Origin: Raffaelea ambrosiae
Lineage: Eukaryota > Ascomycota > Sordariomycetes > Ophiostomatales > Ophiostomataceae
Assembly (NCBI GenBank): GCA_002778195.1
Contig: PCDI01000003.1
Location: 1,650,295-1,714,294, forward strand
DNA: 64,000 bases
Direction: 5' to 3'
Shown here one piece after another: positions 19,911-29,096 of the stretch (the stretch's first letter is position 1; every line of letters starts with the position of its first letter). The notes under the pieces were generated by a model that ran no database searches, was not told the DNA's origin, and saw nothing but the letters and a program-made list of their open reading frames with translations. A program made the position numbers and the translations under genes.

Positions 19911-21662
19911 TTACTCGGGGAACGAAAGTGAAATCAGGGAGCTCGTCGACACCGCCGTCACATTGGACGCCGGCAGCGCGCCCTTGAATGCCTCCAGCGT
20001 GCGCTGCGCGACGGGCGGCCACCGCGGTTTGTGGTCCGGGATGACGTGCACGTCCTTGCCGGCCACCGACAGCTTGCCGCTCACCAGGGTCTTGAGAAGG
20101 GCATGGCCGGCCCAGGAGGCCGGGTAGTCCAGGCGGATGGCGCCCGAGACGGACGCGTGGTGCGAGTCGAGCCAGTCGAGCGCGTCGTCCAGGGTGCGCA
20201 GCGCCACGTGGGCCTGTCCGCTGGTGGTCTTGGTCGTGAGACGGGCACCACCGGTTGCGGGGTCCGGGCGGATGGCCAGGAGCTCCAGCTCGATCTGACC
20301 AGACACCGTGTCGACGTCGGCCCAGTCCGAAAAGGAGGCGGAGCCGGTCACCTGGCCGGAGGTGGTGGCGACGACGACGCCGTGGGTGCGCTGGACACCG
20401 GTGTCGACCTCGTACAGGTCGATGGCGCCGGAGACGGTTTCGATTTTCAGCGTGGCCGTCTTGCTGTGTTCACTGCTGATGATGCTGCTGCTGTCTCGGA
20501 TGTAGTCGTCCTGGGGCAGCACCTTGGCGTGGACCGAGCCCGAGACGGTCTCCAGAAGCAGGAAATCCATGAGCGTAAAGGGGCCCGCGATGGAACCCGA
20601 CACCGTCTTGACGTGGAGGTCTGGTGCATCCACACGGTAGGCCGACGTGATCTGGATTCCCGAACTCCTGTTGTTGTCGTCATCGTCCCTCTTAATCTCG
20701 GCCTCCTCCTCCTCCTCCTCCTCCTTGAGGTGCTTGTGCTTGTGCGCGCAGGTCTTCTTGGCCGTCTTCTTGGTCGCCTGGCCGTCCGTCAGGGGAATGT
20801 CGGCCCGGACAGCGCCCGCCACGGAACCGAAGAAGGCGTCTTCGCTGGCCACCAAGTCGAGGTCTTCAATGAGCTTGATGCCCAGGTGGACAACGGCGGT
20901 GCGGAGGGACTTGAGGTGCACAGGCACCATCACGGCACTCCCTGCCGGGGCCAGTGTCTCGACGTTCGGGACCCAGACGGTGACGCGCACCACCGCACAG
21001 GGCCGTCCCTGGAAGCTGCTGCCGACGCCGCCCTCGACCCAGATGAGGTCGTCGACGACGATGTGCAGCGCCTGGGTGTCTGTGTCGTAGGAGGCGTCGA
21101 TCATGATGCGGTCGTCGTTGTAGACAGTCTCGACCACGGCGGAGGGCTCTTCGCCCGGGCCGGCCCTGCGGTACACGACATCGCCAGTGATGTGGACCGA
21201 GGTCCACTCGCCGGACTTGGCATCCGGGGGCGGGTGGTGGTGGCTGTGCGGGGTGGTGTTCTGGTGGACAGAGAAGCTGGGGTGGTTGCCGATGTCGCCG
21301 AAGACGACGGGGAAGGACAAGGTCGGGCCGCTGATGGGGGCCCCGTGGCTGCGGCACTGCGGGCCAGACAGCTCCAGGGGACCGTCCAGGGCCGGGCTGT
21401 CATAAACCGTCATGAAAAACAGGGGCACATGGCGGACCAGGAAGCCCAGGCTGAAGAGCGCGATGAGACCGGTGATGCAGGCGAAGTGGAAGAGACGGCG
21501 ACGGCGCTGGTGGCGGCGACGGTGCTCCTCGGCCACTCTCAGGAAAGCGGCGACCTGCTCCGCGGAGGAAGCAGTCTGCTCGTCGTCGACATACACGACG
21601 GTGTAGCCTTGCTTCTCGTTCTGCAGCAAGGGCTGGCTGGCGTCGTTGGTGTTGGCAGGCAT
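19911..21662 (-). CDS. Type II membrane protein with adhesin-like (DUF4097-type) beta domain
   Basis: 583 residues from the first ATG. The frame is open a few codons further, but only to a TTG. The N-terminal 50 residues are cytoplasmic-like and end in the basic cluster RRRHQRRRR. A hydrophobic helix follows at about residues 58-76, then a long outside-facing domain. That domain is built of repeating beta segments with a recurring KTVSGS/ETVSGA motif (HVKTVSGSIAGPF, LLETVSGSVHAKV, KIETVSGAIDLYEV, DVDTVSGQIEL, KTTSGQAHVAL, ASVSGAIRLD). This periodic pattern is typical of the DUF4097/DUF4098 right-handed beta-helix families, often labelled putative adhesin. A charged insert (KKTAKK, seven Glu, four Asp) breaks the repeat near residue 340. 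Its function in fungi is not established, and a cell-surface or vacuolar role is inferred only from topology. Confidence 0.78.
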   Translation of the reverse strand: MPANTNDASQPLLQNEKQGYTVVYVDDEQTASSAEQVAAFLRVAEEHRRRHQRRRRLFHFACITGLIALFSLGFLVRHVPLFFMTVYDSPALDGPLELSGPQCRSHGAPISGPTLSFPVVFGDIGNHPSFSVHQNTTPHSHHHPPPDAKSGEWTSVHITGDVVYRRAGPGEEPSAVVETVYNDDRIMIDASYDTDTQALHIVVDDLIWVEGGVGSSFQGRPCAVVRVTVWVPNVETLAPAGSAVMVPVHLKSLRTAVVHLGIKLIEDLDLVASEDAFFGSVAGAVRADIPLTDGQATKKTAKKTCAHKHKHLKEEEEEEEAEIKRDDDDNNRSSGIQITSAYRVDAPDLHVKTVSGSIAGPFTLMDFLLLETVSGSVHAKVLPQDDYIRDSSSIISSEHSKTATLKIETVSGAIDLYEVDTGVQRTHGVVVATTSGQVTGSASFSDWADVDTVSGQIELELLAIRPDPATGGARLTTKTTSGQAHVALRTLDDALDWLDSHHASVSGAIRLDYPASWAGHALLKTLVSGKLSVAGKDVHVIPDHKPRWPPVAQRTLEAFKGALPASNVTAVSTSSLISLSFPE

Positions 21663-23512
21663 GATGACAGCCGGGGTGTAGGCAGCCAAGTAAGAAAATA
21701 TGGGGAACTATGGGGAACTCGTTGCAACTGTCAAAGAGTAACTGGGTAGGGAAAGAGCGTGTACTATGTATTTGACTGTTTTCTTTTTCTCGCCCCCCTC
21801 GCTGTACCAAAACTGAAAAGGGGAGAGAGCAGGACTGCCAATAACGTGAACAGCGGCAGGGGAATATACTAATACTCCTGTCCTGAATAATACGTCTGCC
21901 TAAAATAAAAAAAAAGACGTGACGAGGCGCAGGTTAACGCAGAAAAAAAAAATGGAGAGGCCCTGACCAGGTCAAGAGACAAATCAGGCTTTTTGGAGGG
22001 GGGCAACGGTTGCAAGCACGCCAAATTGAGAATTGGCCCGATCTTACTCTGTGCTTCTTGTACGTCGGATGGCATGTGCATGAATGTTGTGTTCGGATAC
22101 GGCCAGTGTACTCTCGTACCTTTTACCCTCGTACCTCTCGGGTAGCATCGAGAGGGGTTTCCAGGACAGGATCAGCTCGTCTATTATTCAAGACTGAGAA
22201 CGGAAGCTCGATAGGACCGGGCAGAAAGAATCCATCCCCCGGATTATTGCTAACTAGAAGGTGCTTACCCAAAGGACTCGGAAGTCTCTTCTTTTTTTTT
22301 TTTTGCCTGCTTTGTGACTGTCAGCATCTGAAACCGACCCAGGGAGACCTACAATGTCGACCAATTAATTAATACACCACCTGCCCTTTTCGTGTAAGTT
22401 CGGGCGTTGAGAGCCTTCCAAAAAGTAAGCTTTTTTATAAAAAAAACGGCTGCCTGGTGGACTTTTTTTCTCGTTGCATCCTTGGATCGTGCCAGTCTGC
22501 GAAACTCAATTCCTCTCTGCCCGTGTGATGGAACTTTTTTTTCGTTATGACAGAAGGAATCTACAAAATTGCGTTTGCGGGGGTGCTTTGAATTGGATGC
22601 AGAGGCAAAAAAAAAAAAAAAGGAGAGACGACATGGGGAAGACGGCGACGTCCGAAACGGACGGAAGACGGCGCGCGTGATGTCATCGGGGGTGTACAAG
22701 TAAGCCTGCACGACACAGATCCCAAAATTTAAATGCATTTTCCCCCCCCGTTTAATCAAGCTATGCAAACCAGACAGCGATGTCTGCTACTGGTTTTCTG
22801 TCACTGGTTTATACTGAATTACGTCTGGTCGCCATGAGAAGAGAAAGATGCCGTCGTTTCTGTATCCATTCCTGCCCAGTTTTTCCCCCATCTATCCGTG
22901 TGTTGAGTGTTTCCCTTATTTCCCATATGTTGTCCGCGTTCTCCGAGTTCTCCTCTAGTCCATGCAAAATTCACACCAATGTCCCCTTTCCATTCCCCTG
23001 CAAGTCCAGGCCGCTTTACTACCTCCTCGACGAACACTGTATGAAATGGCAGACCGGCAGAAAACAAACTAAGGATAAAGGCTATACATGTATGCATGGG
23101 CGAGTGTGTGCATATATGTGTGTAGTTGAGAGCCAAAAAAAAAAAAGAAGAAAAACGCCCTTTCGCCATGCAAAATGCTTCCCTCTCTCTCTTTCCTCCA
23201 CTGTTGACCAAGATGTCCCCCCCTCCCCCCCTCCTTTTTTTCCGCAGTTGGCCATTGACGTTTTGGTCTCGACAATCTGATATCAAGAACCAGATATTGA
23301 CATCCAAAAATACTTCCAGCAATCGACAACCCAAAATTGACAATCGGACGACATTTGACAGCCCGGAAATCGACTTGGAAATTGACAAAACCATAAATTT
23401 GAAACCGACGTGACTTTGAACATGACTTTGACATGATGACTGGCATAAAAATGTTGTTTGCTCCTCCATTCCATCGTTCTCCCTCCCCTCTTTCCCTTCT
23501 TCTTCCCACCAA
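21663..23512. other. Intergenic region, 1.85 kb
   Basis: Upstream of the adhesin-domain gene and downstream of the calcium-dependent carrier. It contains several A or T runs (21907, 21941, 22291, 22607, 23137) and a C-run at 22741. A YGAC-word cluster lies at 23278-23412. Frames here are short, and none shows a protein motif. Confidence 0.45.
23278..23412. repeat. Degenerate repeats of a TTGACA / TCGACA word
   Basis: Within 135 bases the words ATTGACA, TCGACAA, ATTGACAA, TTTGACA, TCGACTT, ATTGACAAA and TTTGACAT recur roughly every 15-25 bases, close to the stop codon of the calcium-dependent carrier. This is a weak, visually detected repeat. Confidence 0.4.
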
Positions 23513-26094
23513 TCACGGCAACCCGAGAAACTTCTTCGAGTTCTCGTACACCACCCACGTAATGCTCAGCGCCGGCGCCACCTTGAGCAGATTTGGCGTC
23601 AGGCCCTTGTATAGACCTCGCACGCCCTCGTTGGCCAGCGTCCGGTGGCCCACGTCCCAGATGCCCGTGTACGTCGCCGGGTGCATGGCCGTGCCCTGCG
23701 TCTGCAGACGCGTCCGCAGCACGTTCAGCGGGTACACCACAGACGCACCAAACGCGCCCGACGTGGCACCAATGATGCCCGTGACGACGTTGCCGGGCGC
23801 GGCGTCTTCCTCGTGCAGGCCATAATAGCGGGCCTTGTAGCGCGTGAACGTGCTCTTGAGCAGCTCAAAGGTGCCCATGTCGATGGCGCTGTAGGGGAAC
23901 ATGCCGATGAGACCCATGGTGATGCCGCGGTAGGCCGCGCGGAATCCCGCCGTCTGGTACATCTTCTTGGCCGTCTGGATGAGCAGTTTGTTGCCCGTGG
24001 GGCCGCCGGGGACCGTCTCGCACTGCAGCCGGAACTTGAGCGTGTCGAGCGGGTAGACGCACAGCTGCGCCGTCATACCGGCCAGACCACCGGCAAGAAA
24101 CTTGGAGTAGGAGCTGATCTGCATGGGGTCGCCGTGGCCCTCGAGGGCGGCAAAGGTGCGCTTGGCCGCCTCGTAGGAGCCAAACTTGATGGCGGTCTCG
24201 GGCATAATTTTGATGACATTGAGGCCGTTACCTGCATGGTCAGTCAGTATAAGATAAGGGCAGGCAACCTTTTCTTTTCTCTCCCCACACCCCTTTTCAC
24301 TTTCTCTTACCTGCAAAAAACGTCCGCAGCCCACCAGCCTTGTACAGGCTTCGAATGGCATCGCCGATGGGCTTGCCGGCGCTGCGGAGGGCGCCGACTG
24401 GGTGGCCGTGCTTGGCAGCATCGATGGAGGCGTGCGAGCCGGGCCGGGTGTTGACGAGCAGGTACACCTTGAGGCGGTCAAAGGGGGCGGTAGCCGTGCG
24501 GGAGATGCCGCCGGCAATGGCGCCGGCCAGGAAGTAGCCTGGATGGGGCAGGTAATGCGTCAGTCTTTTGAGCCAATGTTTTTTCTGATGTGCGGTTTTC
24601 TGAAGCCTGGCGCCCGTGGTGTCGTCTTCGGTGTCATCGTCGTACTCGTCGTCGTAGTCGTCGTCCGTCAAATCGTATCCGTCGTCGTCTTCGTCGTAGG
24701 TCGTCGCCCGGCTTCCTTCTGCTGCCGAAAACCGCGGCTGTCGGCGGCTGCTGCTGATGCTGCTGCTCTCTTCCATGCTGTCGAGTTCTGCGCTGGCCAT
24801 CTCTACCCGGTCGCCACCCCTCCCAGCCTCGCCATGTGTGCCACTCCCACCAGCAGCAACAACACCCGCCCACTGGCCGCCATCCGCGGCCTGTCCGTCT
24901 CTTGCATCTGGCGGTAATGGGGGTGGTGGCGGCGTGGGTGGAGGTTTTGACGCAGGCAATGGGGGTTTGGCTTTTGGTTTTGGCTTGTGTTTTGGTATGG
25001 CTTCTTCTGGCGGTGTCTCTAGTTCGGCTTGTTGTTCGGCTTCCGTTTCGGAGTCGAGCTTCTGCCTGGCCGCGGCAGCAGCGGCTGCCGCTGCTGCTGC
25101 TGCCGCAGCTGCGGGAGAGGCTGGCGGGTCCAGGGATCGCTGGGCAAGCTTCACGATGGAACCAAACAGGGCTTGAAGAAGGAAGCCGGTCGTACCTAAG
25201 CCCTCGAGGGTATCGTCGCTGACCATGGAGTCGCCCTCAGCATTGAGGATGACAATGGACGCGTAGTACGAAAAGGCAGTCTCCAGCGTGGAGTCGCTGC
25301 CTTTGATGGGGATGAATAGGAGGAAGTCGCTGTCTGGTCAGAGAAAGTAGGGAACGAGACGGGGAATGCATTGGGAGGGGGGGGGCAACATGCGGAGATC
25401 AAAGGGTGGGAAAAGCAAGGAAAAGACAAGAGGGGGGGTCGCAACAGAAGAACAAAGCATACCGCCACTCGTCGAAGCTGATGAAGCCGTCGTGGTTCAT
25501 ATCCATGTCGTCAAAGAAGCCGGAGAGGCGGCGGGCCGGGATGGTCAGGTTGCATTTCTGGACGGCAAGCTTGAGCTCCTCCTTGTTGAGCCGCCCATCG
25601 TGGTCGCGGTCGATGGATCGGAACAGCATCCAGAGCTGGCGCTCGGCGGTCTCGACGAAGACGCGAAACTCTGTTAGAAAGTCAGCTTCGAGCCCGTTTG
25701 TATGTATCCTTTATTTTTTTTTTCCGTGTCTCGGAACAAAATTCTCCTCCTCTGCTCCTCCTCCCCACCTTCATATTGGATCTTGCCGTCGCCATTGGAA
25801 TCGACAATGTTGATGATCTGCCGCAGCATGTCGTCGGCATTTTTCATAGCTGTCAGGTCAGCACAGGACTGAAAACAAGGTCTTCCAGGACATCCCGAGG
25901 CACTCACGGTGGTCGATCCGCCGCAGCCCCTTCTTCAAGCCCTTGAGGTCCAGCTCGCGCGTGCCCGGCGGTGTCAGCCGGTGCCACAGCTCCTCCACGC
26001 GCTTGTCACGCTGGAGCTGCGACATGCCGCTGGGACCTGTCGCGGCAACATCCGCCGCCGGGGCCGGGCCCTTGTCGCCAGCAGCTGCTGCCAT
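23513..26094 (-). CDS. Calcium-dependent mitochondrial ATP-Mg/Pi-type carrier (SCaMC / Sal1 family)
   Basis: Five exons: 26094-25908, 25849-25769, 25670-25463, 25329-24311 and 24231-23513, 737 residues. Joins restore RRIDHPMKNADDML, IQYEEFRVF, FDEWRDFLLFIP and FFAGNGLNVIKIMPE. Three canonical EF-hand loops are visible (DSNGDGKIQYEE, DRDHDGRLNKEE, DMNHDGFISFDE) after a degenerate first one. The carrier half has three repeats with TAPFDRLKVYL, VYPLDTLKFRLQ and VYPLNVLRTRLQ. The family exchanges ATP-Mg for phosphate across the inner membrane when cytosolic Ca2+ binds the EF-hands in the intermembrane space. Unusual is a roughly 150-residue insert between the two halves: a long Ala run, Pro-rich and Lys-Pro segments, then Ser clusters and an Asp/Glu-rich stretch (DEDDDGYDLTDDDYDDEYDD). 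Confidence 0.95.
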
Positions 26095-27458
26095 GGCTAG
26101 CTAGGAGGAGGGAGCGCGCGTAGGTGTCGGCAAAGCTCGCGTGGGCTCCAGCACCACACCCCCTCGTGGCCGAAAGCTAGCGTAGGTGCCACACTGCGTT
26201 GAGGTGTGAGGCGAAGAGGAAAAGAAAAAAAAAAGGTGTGTCCGGCGCATTCAGGGCTTCAACATGGTTGGCTGTCCGGTCAGGAACCGTTTCGTTCGCG
26301 GGAGGATCCGAAGGGCTCGAAGAGGATGGATGGTCGGACAGTCGAGAGGGAGGGTGTTGAAGGTCGAGAAAGAAAAAAAAAAAGGGTTCGAGCTAGCAAG
26401 GTCGAGCTGGAGGAACGCGATGAGGGGCAGGCAGTGGGTGAACTAGCCAAGCAGCAAAAAGGTCGGCAGGGATAGTGTCGAGTGCAATTGATGGCGGAGA
26501 ATCCTGTCAATGGGGCGTCTAGAGCAGAAGCTCCCAGAATGGGTCCAATGGCGGACGTCAGAGTTCGTGAGGGTCGCGCGCGCGCGCGTGTGTGTGTTTG
26601 TGTGTGTGTGTGTGTTGTGAAGCTGTTTTTTCCCCCGAAGCTGGAAGATTGGGTGGAGGTAGTGCTGGTGGTGGTGGTGGTGGTGGTGGTTGTCTCGTCG
26701 TGGGAAGGAGCGTTTCGTCGGCGGCGGTGGTGGGCAGCCGGTGGTCCGTCCGGACGAGGAAGGAGGGCTTGGTGGGTAGCGCTTGCCGAGGAAGACGGTG
26801 AGTGCGAGCAGAAATAAAAGTCGATAAAAAATCAAACAAAATCCCCCCCCAAAAGGGTCAGCTCCTCTTTCTCTTCTCCAAAAGTGATAATAATATGAAT
26901 AGTAAGATTATTCTGCCGGCCAGTTCGGCTACTCAATTTGGGACAGCAGGCTTTGCTCGCGGGCCACGTCCAACAGCGGAAAAAGCAAGGCAAAAAAAAA
27001 GGGGAGGGGGGAAGGGAGGAGGGCAGAAATAAATCGGAAAACGAAAAGGAAAGGAATCGTGAAGCTGGATCCAGGAGAAGACGAAAAAAGAAACAAGCAA
27101 GAGGCCCTCTCCCTTCCGTGCCCCCCGCGGTGCCGAAGCGGGTTAATCTCGCAAAAAGCGCAGGCTTTGGGTTCGGCGGGTTTCGCCTTTTCGTTCAATC
27201 AGCGCGCGGCCATTTGTGCCCGTCAAGAGCCCCATAGCAGCCATACCTACAGCGCTCCCTTCCCGGGAATCCCTTGCGTCCCCACTGCCTGGGCCAGTGG
27301 CTGGTGCACGTGTTTAGCGCGGATTCCGATCTGCGTTAGTCAGCGGGACGCTGCCGCCTGGGAGGGATTAGCAAACGCCTGATAGAGCTCCAAACAAGCT
27401 TCATCATAGTTGCTCACCTTCTTTCTTGACCGCCCCTTCTCCCCCCCCCCCGAAAACC
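26095..27458. promoter_or_regulatory. Divergent promoter, calcium-dependent carrier / cyclin C
   Basis: About 1.36 kb between opposite start codons. It holds a (CG)n/(GT)n microsatellite at about 26577-26617 and a GGT run at about 26668-26692. A-rich DNA follows at 26985-27100, and a C-run (27440-27451) sits just before the cyclin start. The mixed purine/pyrimidine tracts suggest leader sequence for both genes. No open frame with a protein motif was seen. Confidence 0.45.
26577..26617. repeat. (CG)n-(GT)n microsatellite
   Basis: An alternating CGCGCGCG then GTGTGT dinucleotide tract in the divergent promoter, followed about 50 bases later by a GGT trinucleotide run (26668-26692). Alternating purine-pyrimidine DNA of this kind can adopt Z-form. 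Confidence 0.8.
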
Positions 27459-28781
27459 ATGGCGGCCAGCTACTGGGACTCCACCCAGCGCCGCTTCTGG
27501 GAGTTCTCCAAGGAGCAGCTGGCAGCCATCCGCCAGCGCAAGCAGGAGGAGGAGCGCGACCTCGTGCAGCGGTACCCGCTGCCCGAGCCGCGCCATCTGA
27601 GCCTCTTCTTCTTCCAGCATCTCAACCGCCTGGGCAAGCGTCTGCAGGTGCGCCAGCAGGCCCTGGCGACGGCGCAGGTGTACATCAAGCGGTTCTACAC
27701 CAAGGTCGAGATCCGGCGCACCAACCCGTACCTGGTCATGGCGACGTCGCTGTACCTCGCCTGCAAGACCGAAGAGTGTCCGCAGCACATCCGGCAGGTC
27801 GTCCAGGAAGCGAAGGCCCTGTGGCCGGACACGCACTGTCTTGACATTGGCCGCCTGGGCGAGTGCGAGTTCTTTATCATCTCCGAGCTCAACTCCCAGC
27901 TCATCGTGCACGCGCCCTACCGCACCCTGAGCGCGCTCCAGGTCGAGCTGGGCCTCGCCCCCGACGAGTCCGCCCAGGCCTGGGCCATCCTCAACGACCA
28001 CTACATGACCGACCTGCCCCTGCTGTACCCGCCGCACCTCATCGCCGTCACCGCTCTGCTGTGGGTGCTCGTCCTGCAGCCGACGGCCGCCTCCGCGGGC
28101 TCGAGTCTGTCCGGCGCCGGCGGTGCCGGCGGTGGTGGTCCGGGAGGCGGTGGTGGTGGTGCCGGTTCGGCCGGCGGTGCCGGCGCCGGCGCCGGATCGC
28201 AAGGCGGCGGTATGGGCACGGGCATGGGCGGTCCCTCGTCCATGTCTCTGCCCCCGCCTCTCTTGGCGCCCACGCTCTCGTCGCTGTCGTCGCTGTCTTC
28301 GATGGGCCAGGTCGGCACGCCGGGGACTCCCGGGACCCCGGGCATGGGCAGTCTGGGCGCCATGGCCGGCTTCAGCAGCATGGGCGGCTACGGCGGTATG
28401 GGAGGCATGGGGGCCATGGGCACGCCCACGACGGCGGCCGGCTTTGCGCTGGTCCAGGCACAAGCCCGCGCGGCCGCCGCAGCCGCTCTGCAGCAAGGAG
28501 GCGGTGCCGGTGCCGGCGGCGGCGGTGCGGACGATGGCAGCGGCAGCAATACCGGGGGCCACCAACAGCAGCAGCAGCAACAGCAGGATCTTCACAACTC
28601 CCGGAGCAGCACGATGCAGTGGCTTATAAAGTGGCTGGCTGAGAGCGGTCTCGACATGGAGGCCGCCATTGACTGCACGCAAGAGCTCATCTCTTTCTAC
28701 GTCTACAGCGAAGAGTACAACGAGAAGCAGACCCGCGAGCAGATCAACCGGTTCATCAAAGCGCGGAGTCTGGACAGGTGA
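27459..28781 (+). CDS. SSN8: RNA polymerase II holoenzyme cyclin-like subunit (cyclin C, SSN8/SRB11)
   Basis: Single exon, 440 residues. It begins MAASYWDSTQRRFWEFSKEQ, the hallmark of cyclin C. The first cyclin box holds RQQALATAQVYIKRFYTKVE, then YLVMATSLYLACKTEECPQH. The second half contains GECEFFIISELNSQLIVHAPYRTL and ends MQWLIKWLAESGLDMEAAID...EQINRFIKARSLD. With CDK8 (Ssn3), Med12 and Med13 it forms the Mediator kinase module that modulates transcription. Homologs are usually about 300-330 residues. Here a roughly 170-residue Gly/Ser/Met-rich, then Ala/Gln-rich insert (residues about 209-376) separates the last two helices of the second cyclin fold, without frame loss or a clear intron. 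The ATG is chosen because family homology starts at the first residue. Confidence 0.95.
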   Translation: MAASYWDSTQRRFWEFSKEQLAAIRQRKQEEERDLVQRYPLPEPRHLSLFFFQHLNRLGKRLQVRQQALATAQVYIKRFYTKVEIRRTNPYLVMATSLYLACKTEECPQHIRQVVQEAKALWPDTHCLDIGRLGECEFFIISELNSQLIVHAPYRTLSALQVELGLAPDESAQAWAILNDHYMTDLPLLYPPHLIAVTALLWVLVLQPTAASAGSSLSGAGGAGGGGPGGGGGGAGSAGGAGAGAGSQGGGMGTGMGGPSSMSLPPPLLAPTLSSLSSLSSMGQVGTPGTPGTPGMGSLGAMAGFSSMGGYGGMGGMGAMGTPTTAAGFALVQAQARAAAAAALQQGGGAGAGGGGADDGSGSNTGGHQQQQQQQQDLHNSRSSTMQWLIKWLAESGLDMEAAIDCTQELISFYVYSEEYNEKQTREQINRFIKARSLDR

Positions 28782-29096
28782 CTATATGGCAGAAATCCGG
28801 ACCATGACCACAGAATGATGCATCATTACACTCTACAGCGATACTGAGGGCGAATTGCACGATACGCAACTCACAACATATCCGAGCAACATGTTCACGA
28901 CTGTCAAGCACAACAAGAAACAGCCCCAGCAATGCAGCAACACAGCAATACAGCAACACAGCAATACAGCAACACAGCAATACAGCAGCACAGGACACGA
29001 TATGCACCTGAAAGCTGTGTGGAATCCACATGGCAACAAAATCACATACGACGCACGCAGCGTTGCCACCCACCGGCCCCGCCATCCTTCCCTCTT
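28782..29096. other. Convergent intergenic region, cyclin C / TauD-type gene
   Basis: About 315 bases between facing stop codons. It contains the perfect 16-nt tandem repeat listed separately. No gene was seen. Confidence 0.5.
28935..28982. repeat. Three perfect tandem copies of a 16-nt unit
   Basis: The unit CAGCAACACAGCAATA occurs three times without a mismatch (28935-28950, 28951-28966, 28967-28982). It is flanked by partial copies, between the converging ends of the cyclin C and dioxygenase genes. Confidence 0.95.

Noticed and set aside
20031..21749. 572-residue plus-strand frame opposite the adhesin-domain gene
   Set aside because: Antisense of a gene with clear membrane and repeat structure; no motif in the shadow.
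28935..28982. Short tandem repeats considered as a CRISPR-like array
   Set aside because: Copies are contiguous with no spacers, and the genome is eukaryotic.
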